This document shows positions 24,650 through 36,637 of a stretch of DNA of 42,475 bases, piece after piece. Under the pieces are notes generated by a model, which had not been told where the DNA came from, ran no database searches, and was given only the letters and a program-made list of their open reading frames with translations. The translations under genes were made by a program, and so were the position numbers. The DNA is from Smittium culicis. Taxonomy: Eukaryota > Kickxellomycota > Harpellomycetes > Harpellales > Legeriomycetaceae. The stretch lies in NCBI GenBank assembly GCA_001970855.1, contig LSSN01002596.1:1-42475 (forward strand). The letters are read 5' to 3'. Position 1 is the first letter of the stretch, and each line of letters begins with the position of its first letter.

Positions 24650-26538
24650 GCTCAAAAACTAAGGAAATTTGACCCATGATAGAAATGCCTCTCCTTATAA
24701 TTTATCTATTAATTTTATTTGTCTAAACTAATTTATTCAATCTCATATTTTACTTGACATTGAACACTTTTTTTTATGCTTAGCGGTTTTATTTGATAAT
24801 AAATACACTCTTTGTGTGATCTTTTTTACCTGAATAATTGACTACTAGAATAGAAACTCAATAAAAGGTGAAGAAAAAATGTTATGAGATCTGGACTAAT
24901 TTATATCATCAATTATTTAAGACTTGTACTATTTTTCAAAACTGAAATTTCGAAATTTACTGCTTTTCAATGGCAAATTCATTATAAAAATTAAAGAGCG
25001 TTATATGCGAGATTATTTCGAGAAATGTAACTTTTTCTATTAAATTTTATCTATTTACAACTCAAGTTTTTCCACCCTGTTGGAAAATACTACGTAATAA
25101 ATTGTCTGATACAGCATATAGTTTTATCCAGTTCACTTTAGTAAGTAAAATTTCAAAAAAAAAAAAAAAAATAGTTCATCTCTTCAAAAGAATCTTTCAT
25201 ATTCACGATAAGTGCTATATAAATATCATAATAGCGGATATGAGAGACATAGCTTAGGTCATTACATTCAATAAGCTTTAATCTATGAATAAAGCTGTAG
25301 CTTTATTACTCAAAATTTACATGAAGAGCTAGAACTTTATAGCTCTAACTTTTTTCAACTCCGCATTTACAGGCTGCAAATCCAGCTTTATTTATTATCT
25401 GGAATGAGCGAAGACCATATATTTTCATTATTTAATTGTTGAAGAAAGCAAAATTACATTCCGAGGATTTGTATTGGCATAGACATGCGCAGTATTGTAT
25501 TAGGATATATTTTTTAATTTTAAAGACTGCTGCCACTAATAATATTTTTATTTATGATTATTATCCACAAAAACACAGGTTAAATACTTTGATTTATTCA
25601 CAAGAATACTGCATTTTACATATATATACATTCAGGTTTAATCCTTTGTTATTATTTTACGATAAAACCTTTTAATAGAAAATAGCAATAGTAATATAAA
25701 GCACGAATTTACTAGTATTAATACACTCCCTATATTAAAGTATTTTTAGAGTGATTAGAAGATAATATGAAAGGAGAAGATTGGGCGCCTTATATATACT
25801 TGGTAAACGATTTATTTTCCTTATTATATCACAATTGCTCTTTAACTTATTTATCCTTATCTATTGATAGTCTAATCCTTTCAAAATATTCATCGCATAT
25901 AAATTTTTTTATTTTCAATCAATAGATTATGTTTTTTTCCTTTTCTGTGCTTGCGCTTTTTGTGTTTTTATTGAAAAGAGCTTTCTCGATACATGGAACT
26001 GGAGCGATTGCACTACAAGATTTTAATAGAGTGTAGTGTTTGAATATTTTTTCTCTTTCAACTTTAATATTCTAATATAAATCTGATGTTTGTATATTTC
26101 ATAATATCTTTGCTTTTTCTTTCGACTTGAATGATCGTTCAATACAGAATATAAAATTATACTATCCATTTTTATATCTATGGTACATTGAATTTAATAT
26201 TTAAGTGGTACTATTTTTGGTAAAATATACGAAAGCTTCTGTTTATTTCTATTTTGTTCGAGATTGGCATTCTATTTCATAGTTATTGTATCGCCAATTT
26301 TATTATAGGCGTGTTTTGATTTTTTTTAATATTTTGTAGAACCCTGTAACATTAACTTTTTATCTATAAAAGGCTTTAGCTTCTTACTTTACTGTTTTTT
26401 CTTTCTTCTTGTTTGTACTATTAAAAATCTCCTTTTTCATAAGTCATAAAGTAGTATTTGGCTTGTTAGTCGAATAATTCTCGAATAGATTTAATAAATT
26501 TTCAAATTTATTTCCTAAAATTCTAATTATAATAGAAA
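24650..26538. other. Spacer between PheRS and AhpD-like gene
   Basis: The stretch contains an AATAAA at 24798-24803 (about 150 nt past the PheRS stop, possible 3'-end signal), the second copy of a dispersed repeat at 24980-25215, and an A-run of 17 near 25157. A 79-codon open stretch at 25436-25675 has no ATG at its start and a random AT-rich composition. No gene is supported. Confidence 0.5.
24980..25215 (+). repeat. Second dispersed repeat family, copy 2
   Basis: Blocks in the same order as at 13555-13780: ATTATAAAAA, TTATATGCGAGATTATTTCGA, T-rich sequence, ATTGTCTGATACAGC, AATTTC followed by an A-run, then AGAATCTTTCATAT. The shared 20-base block with one mismatch makes chance unlikely. 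Confidence 0.45.
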
Positions 26539-27786
26539 ATGATTTCAAAGAGCGATTTCGAGGAAATTAATCAGGATTCGAATGTTTTTGAAAAGGATTT
26601 GAGTGTCTTGATAGCAGTATTTAATTTCATTAGCCTACTTTATTTGATTTTATAAATCAATAGAATATAGAGTCAAGACTTTGATAGTTTACGTTTGTAA
26701 ATTTTAGATAAATTCGCTTGCTGCGGGTAACAATCCTAAAAAAATCAGATCTCTAGTCGAGAATAAGCTAAAAATACAGTCAAAAACCCTCAACTCACTA
26801 ACTCAAAACACGCTTTTTGTAGAGAGAGTGAGAGAATCCTTATTTAGAACTATATCTCTTATTGGAACTCCGAGGGTAAAATAATCTTGCATTTTCCATC
26901 CTTTAATTGTTCTCGAAATGAATATATACGCTTCCTTTGAAATTTAAATATCTAATTACATAATCTGCATTGTCAGTTAGCTTCAGAAATAGCATATTTT
27001 TATACTGTTAAACTTCTTTATATAGACATTGAATGCAGTAGTCAGTGCTTTTGAAGGCGTCGATGAGGAAATTAAGAAAGCAATATCTGGAAAACCTCTT
27101 AGAGATGAATCAATTCAAAACTTCGAAGCTATGGAGAGTAGAGGCCGAAATCTGTTCAACAGAATATATACTAAACATTGTAAGAGCCCATGATATCAAC
27201 TATAGATTAAAATAATATTTATGGATTATGCCACTTTAAAAAGTACATTAGATACAAAATTTTGTATTGCTATTCACTCCATGTAGTTTCTATAAGAATA
27301 TGCTTTTACATTTCACTTCATTTTAACAATTTAACTATTTATGCAATACATTAACTGTTATTTATTTTTTATTAACTAGCCGATATAGTCTATGGTAAGA
27401 TGTTTGAATTGTATCCTGATATGGCCAGATTCGTAATTACGGGTATTTCAGCCTTTTCTTCACTATTTACTTCTAATAAACTTACATATGTAATATACAT
27501 ATATATACAAATTTTCATTTAATTTTGTTTAGACTTTTTGAAATAACTTACATTTATCTTGAAATTTTATTTTTTTCGGCTAGAATATTATGGAAAACTG
27601 ATGTCTGAAAGTAAAATCTTAAATGAAATGGAAACGGAATTGTGTATGATAGGGGCACTAGTTCCGCTTAATGTCCCACCTCAATTGAAAAGCCACGTTA
27701 TCGGAGCTAAAAGACTTGGAGCTTCAGAGCTACAAATTAACGCCGCGCTTAAAATTGCAAACATTATTATTACAAAGCATTTGTAA
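26539..27786 (+). CDS. AhpD-like / carboxymuconolactone decarboxylase-fold protein, five exons
   Basis: My exon model is 26539-26616, 26708-26875, 27026-27179, 27380-27442 and 27584-27786, with GT..AG at every intron and matching phases, giving 221 aa. The C-terminal half is typical of fungal AhpD-like (CMD family) proteins: YGKMFELYPDMARFVI, then an EYYGKLMSESKILNEMETEL helix, then MIGALVPLNVPPQLKSHVIG, then AKRLGASELQINAAL. Members of this fold include peroxidase-type AhpD and decarboxylases. The fungal single-domain relatives are mostly uncharacterised and some are reported from mitochondria or peroxisomes. The CxxC redox pair of bacterial AhpD is not visible, so no peroxidase activity is claimed. 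The end (TKHL) is not a canonical peroxisomal signal. The start ATG is the first of an open stretch preceding the first donor. Exon 1 is the least certain part. Confidence 0.72.
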
Positions 27787-28672
27787 CATTCACGTTATTC
27801 TATTCTCCAAACTATTATAGTATCCTGTTCTAAATCCATACTATTGCAATTAAATGGCTATTTTCAACTTCGTCTTAGTTGTTTATCATCTTATTCCTGC
27901 ACCCTCGTTAAACTACTTTCTGTTACCACGTTATGAATATTAAATAATACGAACCTCACCCTATTCATAAATTATATTAACTTTATAGATTTTATTTGAT
28001 ATCCATTCAATAAGCATTTTGATTTAGTGTACTTTAATGTTCTCTAGGTTATAACGCATATCGCAATATCTCATTGCTAGATGAAATTGCTTGGAATTAT
28101 TATATTATACATCAAATTAATTGCTAGTATATAGCAACTTTTTTTTTTCAAAATTAAAGCCAGTGTTTTTTATTTCTTAATTGTAGTACTAAATATATGC
28201 TGTTTATTTTTAGTTTAATCTTTATAGCCATTAATTTTACGATGTCTAAAAGATGAAGTATACTAAAATCTGTAATTACTCAAAACAAACATTGTATGAA
28301 CATTTTAAATCGTAGATATAAGCATTTAAAAAGTAAGATACCTTTGCTATTTTTGCTAATCTAAGCTATGAAAAATTTACAGGGAGAAAATACGTAAATT
28401 TTAAAGTATTATTAAAAGTTTTTTTTTATAACTTTATTGGCTTGAATAAACATAGCTGGCGAACCTATTGAAAATTTTTAGCCAATAAATTGTATTGAAA
28501 AAGTAACTGATCAAAATTTTTTTAAATTGCTCCAAAAAAATTTTCTTTAAACTTTTCTACCCAGAAAAAAATATATAGTTATTTCATAATTTTATAACTA
28601 GAATAATATTGGCTTTACTCTCCATCATAAAAATAACAATACTTATCAAAAATATAAATTCATATACTCAAA
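27787..28672. other. Spacer between AhpD-like gene and DRS1
   Basis: Very AT-rich, with T-runs and no reading frame, RNA gene or repeat that I can support. The DRS1 promoter must lie towards its right end. Confidence 0.6.
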
Positions 28673-31451
28673 ATGGCGAAATCTTCAGACTTTATAATGA
28701 CAATAGACGATGAAGATAATATAGAAACTCTTGAAGAACTCGAACCTGCTGTTCCTGAGCAAAAGGTAACGCTACTATTATTTATTTATGTATCCACGCC
28801 CTATCTATGAAACCCTTATTTAATTTTATTAATTTTATCTATTTTTATCTATTTTTACCTGTTTTTAGACTTCTAATAAAAAAAAGAACAAGAAGACAAA
28901 ATATAATTTAAACTTGGATGATTCAGCTCAGGATACAAATGAAATAAATTCAGACTTCAAAATCAACCTCGAAGTTGATGCTCTTGACATTGTTCCACAA
29001 ACAATAGACTTTTCTCTAGCAAGAGCTAGCTTAGCTGGAAAATCGATGGTAAATTAATATTTCACTACTATCTGATCATTTCATACTTTTTAATATGGGC
29101 TCATATATTTAGCTAGTAATATGTATAACTATTTGTTTTTTTATAATTTTAATTAAAAGGCTGGTAAAAAAAGAACTGTGGATGATTTCATTGCTTTAAA
29201 GAGAAGGGAAAATAAAAAGGCCAAATCTTCTGGTATGATACTTATTTAGTACTTTTTCATAATATTTCACTATTTTCTTTGCTAAGATTTTAACACCTTA
29301 CTTTAATTATTATAGCTAAAAATGAACCCGAAGAAGGAGAAGAGAATAAAGAAAAACAAGATGCTACATCAGATACTCCTAAGTCTGAATCAGCTATAGA
29401 TAACACAAAAAATAATACTTCTGCAGAAAATAACTCAGATTCTGACAGCGATTCCGATAGCTATGACAGCGATAGTTCAGCTTCGAGCAAAGAAGATTTA
29501 TCAGTAGTTGACCTTGAAATGAACACAAGACTTAAAACTAAAGCAAAGAAAAATACAAAATACAATGATTCTGACTCTGGATCTGACTCTGAATCTGAAA
29601 TCGACGAAGAAGAAGAGGCTGTAAGATAATTTAATCTCATCGATACATTTTTATATAATACCATAACCTCTAGCTCGATCATACTTTACCCTTATTTAAA
29701 AATTAATTCTTTTTTTTTTTAAATTATAAAGAGGAAAAAAGAGTTTTTCTCGCAAGATGAAGATGCACTAAATCAAGACTTGGGTGTTGGTGAAAATGCT
29801 TCATTTACAAATATGAACTTATCTAGACCAATAATGAAAGGATTGTCCCTCTTAGGTTTTGTAGCACCTACCCCGATTCAATCTAAAACTATTCCAGTTG
29901 GATTGATGGGAAAGGATATCTGCGGCAGTGCCGTTACAGGATCAGGTAAATATATCTCGATAAACTTTATTTATTTTTACCAATCACTAAACTAAAAAAT
30001 TTTTGCTTTTATTTAATAAATAGGAAAAACCGTTGCATTTTTAGTTCCAATTTTAGAAAGACTGCTTTTTAGGCCAAGCAAAATTGCATTAACTCGTGTT
30101 TTAATTCTAGCACCAACTCGTGAATTGGCAATGCAATGCCACAATGTTGCTGTGAAGCTTTCTACTTTTACTGATATTAGATCATCATTGATTGTTGGTA
30201 CGCTCAAATTCTATCTTTACTTCCTTTTTAATTTTATAAAGCGAAAAAAAATATAACAACTTTTAATCATCGTTTATTTTTTTTTTTTTGTTAATTACTC
30301 TTTCTTCTCTTCATTTTTAGGTGGTTTGTCGATAAAAGTTCAAGAAAGCGAACTCCGTGAGAGACCTGATATTGTTATTGCAACCCCAGGAAGACTTATT
30401 GATCATGCAAGGAACTCTGCATCTTTCACTCTAGATAACATTGAAATTTTGATTATGGACGAAGCAGATCGAATGCTAGAAGACGGATTTAAAGAAGAAC
30501 TCACTGAAATAGTAAACTATTGTCCAAAAAAAAGACAAACAATGCTGTTCTCAGCTACTATGACTGATAATATTAATGACCTAATTCGAATGTCTCTAAA
30601 CAGACCTGTTAGGTTGATGGTTGATCCTCCAAAACAAACATCAAATAGACTTGTTCAAGAATTCGTGCGTGTTCGTATGGGCAAAGAAGATAACAGGCCT
30701 GCTTATTTAACTATATTGTGCAGGCTATATTTCAAGTCCAAATGTATTATCTTTTTCAGAAGCAAGATTGCTGCCCATCAATTTAAAATTCTATTTGGAC
30801 TTCTTGGAATGAAAGCAGGTGAACTACACGGAAGCATGAATCAAGAAAGTAGAATGCAAGCACTAGAATCATTCCGTGATGGCAAAGTTGAATTCTTGAT
30901 GGCAACTGATCTAGCATCGCGTGGTTTAGATATTAAAGGGGTTCAAACTGTAAGTGATAATTAATTTCTTATAATTAGTTAATTTCATCTAAAATTTTAA
31001 TTTTTTATTTTAGGTTATTAATTATAATATGCCACAAACATTCTCTTTATACCTACATCGTGTTGGCCGTACAGCTCGTGCAGGCAGGAGTGGTAGAGCA
31101 GTAACTTTGGTAGGCGAAAATGATCGTAAGATGTTAAAGGAAGCAATCAAATCAGCAAATAAGAGTGAGAAATCGTCGGTAAAACAGCGTATTCTTGACA
31201 ACGACACTGTTGTTAAATATAAGGCAAAATTAGATGCTCTAAATATCCAAGTTGAGGAAATCATGAAGATGGAGAAAGAAGAGGCGAAGCTTGAACAAGT
31301 AGAGATGGAAGTCAATAAGGCAGAAAACTTGATTAAATTCGAAAAAGAAATTTATGGCCGTCCTAAACGCACATGGTTCATGTCTGAAAAGCAGAAGATT
31401 GAAGGGAAAAAATCTGCAGATAAAGAATACATGAATAAAATGGGAATTTAA
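28673..31451 (+). CDS. DRS1: ATP-dependent RNA helicase DRS1 (DDX27), eight exons
   Basis: A nucleolar DEAD-box helicase needed for 27S pre-rRNA processing and 60S ribosome assembly. The exons are 28673-28765, 28869-29048, 29160-29232, 29316-29620, 29732-29945, 30024-30197, 30321-30949 and 31014-31451; all seven introns (64-123 bp) are GT..AG and in phase, giving 701 aa. The first about 220 residues are acidic and Ser/Asp-rich, as in the family. The helicase core shows the Q motif (F242...Q267), motif I TGSGKT (286-291) split by an intron, DEAD (393-396), SAT (424-426) and [11 protein letters not shown] (from 571). The DRS1 hallmarks are [32 protein letters not shown] and, near the end, [10 protein letters not shown]. 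The C-terminal basic tail of yeast DRS1 is almost absent; the protein stops soon after the RTWF block. Introns crowd the acidic 5' part of the gene. The start is the first ATG ([10 protein letters not shown]) and leads straight into the acidic region. Confidence 0.95.
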
Positions 31452-32310
31452 ACGGAATTTTTATTTATCTAGCATAAAAACTTTATAACTATCTTTACTA
31501 TTACTATTAACTGAATATATCTTGATTTATTAATTAATTGTTTATTGACTAATATCGACATAATTCTAACTTAAGTAATTTGTGTATACATTTTTTACCA
31601 TATTTTCTTAAATTAAATTTGTGCGCGATAATTTATTACGTACTATTAAAGAAAATATCAAAGTTCAAGATGCCCTATAACGTAAAACATCTATACTTTC
31701 AATTTATATTTATTATACTTCAAAGAATAGATGTCCAAAGTATGACCATATTTATAGATTATATCAAACTGAAAACGAAAAATGCAATTAATAAGGCAGA
31801 AATAAATGAAAAAAATATATAATACAATATAATATAATATAATATAATATAATAGGGTATTTATAAAATGCTCAATTAAATCTTACTAAAATTTTACATT
31901 TTAATAAATAATATTAATAAGTATACAATTTAGGTGGAATTTTAAAGCAAGAACCAAAAATTAAAATTTACTAATAAAAAAATATAGAAAATAATTTACC
32001 ATAAAATCAATCTGTATGAATACTTTCAAAAAAGCACATGATAGCATATATCAAGCTTTATATCACAGTCAACACAAGATACTCTTACCTGCGCTTTTAT
32101 TCTGGAAAATTTAGCGCGCGAATAAAAAAAATACCTACGCTGTGTCTGAAGTTACCTGTGTCTGAAAATCGCGATAGCTAAAAAAACCACATCAATACCA
32201 GGTGGTTACAAAGATGTCAGTCCTAACCTACTGCTATAGGCTAAAAATAAAAAATAAAAGTTAAAATTACAATTACAATGATTTAAAGAGTAATAGCTTA
32301 CTATCTACCA
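31452..32310. other. Spacer downstream of DRS1, with a pentanucleotide microsatellite
   Basis: AT-rich sequence with a (ATAAT)n microsatellite at 31818-31852. An 80-codon open stretch at 31580-31822 has random Ile/Lys/Tyr-rich composition and is not called. Around 32140-32170 a TGTGTCTGAA unit occurs twice, 17 bp apart. Confidence 0.5.
31818..31852. repeat. (ATAAT)n microsatellite
   Basis: About seven perfect or near-perfect pentamer units of ATAAT/TATAA in a row. Expected to vary in length between isolates. Confidence 0.85.
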
Positions 32311-32314
32311 TATA

Positions 32315-34560
32315 CTAAGTGTTCAGCTGTGAGTTTTCTTCTGCTAAACACATATCGCCGAACAAAGTATCCAATAAAACCAATCTTCGTGGCTGTTTAG
32401 GCTGGATTTTTGATCCCATCAGTGGAATTTCATCGTAGCTATTGACCTCAGTCTGGGGTATATAGCGTTTTGAAACTGTTTTATCGGGCTTTTTTTCAAG
32501 CAGTAAAAAATTTGAAATATCCATTGATCTTTTTGGACATCCAACAAGCGCCCATGTATTTTATATAATAGATATATATGCTTTAAATTTTTTTACCATA
32601 AGGCGATTTATCTTGTTTCTAGGCATATCACGGCTATATATTTTGAATACAGTGTCGATAAGTTTTTTTTTGTAGTTATATTCTTAGATAAAGCACTCTC
32701 AAAAGATTCTATAAGCTCGTGAATGGTGTTAATATCACAGCTTATCTCACTTTTAGCCAACCACCTATTCAGGTACCCTATAATAAAAATTTTTAATTTT
32801 AAAATATTAGCATATCAATAAATTAAAAATAAAGTTATTTGTCGCGGTGGAAACCGACGAGGAGGGAGAAGGTAGCTAAATTCTGTCAATTATAAGACAT
32901 AATTATTTTATGCGTTTTCCTGGTTAGGCTTCTCGCCCAATACCTTTAATTTTTAGAATAAACTTACGTCTCAAAGTTTTATTATTCTTATATTATCTTA
33001 TCTATATTATTTATAATATAATTTAATATTTTTACACGGATACTCCTAGAAGTATCCGAAATTTCATCGGTAAAAGGAACATTGGTACTAAAATAAAAAA
33101 TGGATCAAGGGTTTTGATGGATATAAATATCGTCCACTTTTCCTTTAAGTTAGGGTATCGTATATAAAATAAAAATAAAAATCATCATAAATTTTAAAAA
33201 AAGGATTACTCTCACTAAGAAATTAACTTTTTAATTTAGTATTTATACAAAACCCTAGAAAAAAAAGCTAGGTACGTGGGCACAAAATAACCACGACATA
33301 TATATTTTAAAAATATCAATAAACTATAAATATTAGTTATGTAAATTTAACTTATAAAAATGACCATCGAAAACACTTTTTCCGTGATATTCTGAAAAAT
33401 AGCTTTAAGAAAGTTTTTTTTTTATTTTAAAATAATAATCTACAAAAACGCTGTATAATAGCTCCTGTGATTTAAAATACGGACCTGAATCTGGCTACAG
33501 GTGCACTTTTTTGAATTTGACCAAAAAAAATTATTCATAAGACCCTAAAGGCATTCTGAAATATATTTGGAATCGTGTTTAATAGCATTCGAGAGATAAT
33601 TGTAATGTTTATAATTAGTTACACTGTCAAATCCTGTATAAATGACTGAAAAAAAAATTTTTTGATATCTAAATTTTATTATAAAAACTTGTATAGGTTT
33701 CAATTGGTCCACCACCTATTTTAAAGTTTTCTTTTTTAGTCCATAATTACTATACGCTCGTCAAAACCTAAAGAAACTAAGCGCGAATTATATTTTTCTG
33801 CCTGCATATTTTTAATTTTTAAGTGCTATCCATAAATATTCATTTGATCTGTTATTCTATATTTCAATTCTATAGATTGAGTCCTTATATTTTCAGATTC
33901 GATTTTACTAAGTAATTTTTTGTTTTTTTCCCCTTTGACGTAGATAGGGAATATATGTCCTTTTTTCCCATTTTTTAAAGTTTTTCAGGGAGAGGCGGTA
34001 GATTGTATTCAAGGCTAAGTGCGTCCTCGGTTCTGCGAATAAAAATTCTTCATATACATGGATTTTTTCCCCCAAATAATACATCTTTTCTTCCATATAT
34101 ACGCCGCAATCAGATAAAATTCAGCATGTTTTCGAGGACAATCGTGAATTTTTTATGAGATAAGTGATCTTTTTTTTTAATTTCTGAAATTTCTAAGCAA
34201 CTTTTTTTTGAATTTTTTTAATGATCTGAAAGTGTAAATATTCTAATTTCATAATATTGAGAGTTTCTGAATTTATATCCTATGTTTTAAAGCTCCCTTC
34301 TCGTAAATATCTTGACTATGAGCGCAATAATATCTGGTTTGAGCCCACTATATAAATCCAATTTATTTTGAGGATCCAAAATATTTAATGCTATTCTCAC
34401 TTGCTTAAATTCAGAATTTAACGAGGAGAAAAAATCTTTTCCAAATATTTTCCTTAAAAAAAAGTAGTTGAATAGATCTTTTGGAAAAGTTCCTGATATT
34501 TACATAGCATACTCTCTTAAAAGTTTTGCTTTTTAACTTTTCTCCGACGAACAGATTTAG
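32315..34560 (-). pseudogene. Decayed minus-strand coding region (probable old mobile element or gene)
   Basis: Read on the minus strand from about 34560 down to 32315, several fragments look like real protein but lie in different frames separated by stops. In order: GEKLKSKTFKRVCYVNIRNF, then a frameshift in a T-run near 34435, then LNSEFKQVRIALNILDPQNK. Next comes a 62-codon piece at 34096-33908 (FAEPRTHLALNTIYRLSLKN), then IESENIRTQSIELKYRITDQ, SLGFDERIVIMD, and WLAKSEISCDINTIHELIES around 32640-32770. A final 69-codon piece at 32524-32315 contains RRLVLLDTLFGDMC. Some breaks could be introns, but in-frame stops and the homopolymer frameshift argue for a pseudogene. I cannot name the family. 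Its position beside an intact LINE suggests a transposon-rich patch. Confidence 0.45.
33039..33058. other. Perfect short inverted repeat (GGATACT hairpin)
   Basis: GGATACT-CCTAGA-AGTATCC gives a 7-bp stem with a 6-base loop. It lies inside the decayed minus-strand region. It could be a relic of an element end or a coincidence. Confidence 0.5.
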
Positions 34561-34958
34561 GCGAATTTTTTTATGTTGGTTATTTGAGTATCAATAAAAT
34601 TAAACGAATTCTTTTATAAAAAATAATATTTATTTTAGTTTACCTAAAAATACAATTGCAATTTAAACTATCTAAAAAATATGATAATAGTGGATGAAAG
34701 AAAATGAATATGAATATGTCAAATTTACCATTTTTTTTGTATTAATTTATTATATTTTTTGAAATTTATCGCTATAACTGCTAAAATATTATAATAAAAT
34801 ATTTTAGACTTTTTAAATATTCACATTAAACTTTGATCAAAAATTAGATAATATTATATAAATTTAACGTTTACGCAATAAATTTTTTACAAATTTTACC
34901 TCTAATAACATGATTGTTTAATTGTTTTTTTTTGTTTTTTTTTCTTCACTAAAAAAAG
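34561..34958. other. AT-rich flank of the LINE insertion
   Basis: No reading frame or RNA gene. It is an AT-rich stretch ending in T-runs and the A-run at 34951-34957, directly before the left target-site duplication. Confidence 0.55.
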
Positions 34959-34968
34959 GGTCACCTTC
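34959..34968 (+). repeat. Left target-site duplication of the LINE
   Basis: GGTCACCTTC is found here and again at 40579-40588, immediately after the poly(A) tail of the LINE. On this side it is preceded by an A-run and one extra G. Confidence 0.8.
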
Positions 34969-35114
34969 TCTCTCTCTTCTCCTTCGAAGACTCGCAAATA
35001 AATCAACCAATAACATTTCGACATTTATTTAAAATAAAATATATACCAAAGTATAATAAATAAAAAAAAATAAACAAAGACTATCTATAGTAGTAGTACC
35101 ATAGTATTACCACG

Positions 35115-36563
35115 ATGGAAACTGATAATATTAGTTCCAACCCCCAAACCAACACCAGTTGGTCAAAAGTTGTTTCAACTAACCTAAAGCCTCCAGAATG
35201 AATCGCTATAGGCTATAAAAAAGTTCTTTATAAAAACGAAAATACGTACACGCCAATATCCATAATGGAGATGGTCTCGGGTATTAAACCTAAACCAAGG
35301 AAGATAATTTGTATTGGTGGTACCCCATTCAAACTTGGATGTAACCTCAAGGAATTTAAAGTAGATATCGACATTATAATTGAGGAAATACTAAGCCAAA
35401 TTGGAGAAATTCGATCGTGCTTTGAATTAGACTATAAAAGAAAAATTTTGTTTTTGAAATTCAAAGATGAAGCTAGCGTAGATATAGTGAAATCAAAAGA
35501 GATAAAATATGGAGAAAAAATTATAGAATTTTCTGAAACTACCAACTATAGTGACGAATATAAATTCATAACATTGCCTTCATATAATGGGCTTAGTGTA
35601 TGGGAGGTTGCCGAAAAAGCCTACGAAATTTTGAGTAATATTGGAGAAGTTATTGATATAACAGCCCTAAAACACACAAAATATAACTCTTACCCATCAA
35701 AGAGCATAAAAATCATATTAAAAACAAAAAAAGAAAACGAAATACCCAATATAATAAACGTTAACGACGTAAAGGTAGTTTTAATGTGGAATGGAGGGCA
35801 AAAATTATATACTTATTGTAAAGAAAATACACACTGGAAATATGACTGCCCAGAAATAAAAATTAAAAATGAAAAAAAATTAAAAAGATCTAGAAAAAAC
35901 ACTCCAAAAAACATAAAAAAGGTTTTTATTGAAGAAATAAAAGAGAATAAAAATAATTATGAGAAAATTACAAATGATAAAAGCGACATAGAATCGAAAA
36001 CTGGATTTGAAAACCATCAGGGGAATCTCGCTGGTCATAAAATCGAGATGAACGCTACATCTTCCATCGTATCGGTCGATTCTACAAATAAAATTATAGA
36101 AAATTATAACATAGCTAATAACATAAAAAATGGTCTCGAAACTTTCAGATTCCAAAAAAATGCGAGACATTTACCTGAAATACTGAGCTACGATCGTAGT
36201 ATTGTAAGGGAGCCTATTATTAGTATCGATACTAGTAACCTAAAATATAGCAACGCAAGAAAGTCGTTAAATAAAAAAGCAACCCTGGAAAAAAAACTGG
36301 AAAAAGCTAAAAGTATCAAAGAAAAGATAAAAAAAGAAGAAAAAATAATCTCTGATCAATATTTTGACAGACTCAAGAAGGTACCGATACCGACTTCATC
36401 AAACTCTTTCGATGAAAAAGAGTCCTTAGAAGCATTGGTAAAACTGAGAACTAAAGACAACCTAAATCTAGAAAAAATAATAAGTCCTAGTAATATGAAC
36501 GTAAATAATTGTATCTTACCTGAACTCGTCTTGAAGAAGCCCGAGGCTATGGAAGAAGAATAA
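35115..36563 (+). pseudogene. LINE ORF1 (nucleic-acid-binding, Gag-like), interrupted by TGA
   Basis: The frame starts at the ATG at 35115 (METDNISSN), meets a TGA at 35199-35201, and stays open in the same frame through a second ATG at 35265 to the stop at 36561-36563. Translation from 35265 gives 432 aa. That part has two similar alpha/beta stretches suggestive of RNA-binding domains, then a zinc-knuckle-like C185-x4-H190-x4-C195 (TYCKENTHWKYDCP). The Cys expected three residues before C185 is Tyr182. The remainder is Lys/Glu-rich with a coiled-coil-like segment (ATLEKKLEKAKSIKEKIKKE). ORF1 proteins of this type coat the element RNA. The 49 codons of in-frame sequence upstream of 35265 look coding (NTSWSKVVSTN), which suggests the TGA is a mutation rather than the true gene boundary. 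Confidence 0.75.
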
Positions 36564-36637
36564 ACATTACTTTGACCCTAATAAGAAATATAATTAAATA
36601 AATCAATAAACCAAAAACACCCAAAAAAAAAATTTTT

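Noticed and set aside
25436..25675. 79-codon open frame between PheRS and the AhpD-like gene
   Set aside because: Ile/Tyr/Leu-rich random composition, no ATG at its start, no splice partner and no recognised family.
31580..31822. 80-codon frame downstream of DRS1
   Set aside because: Composition matches translated AT-rich noise and it ends in a microsatellite.
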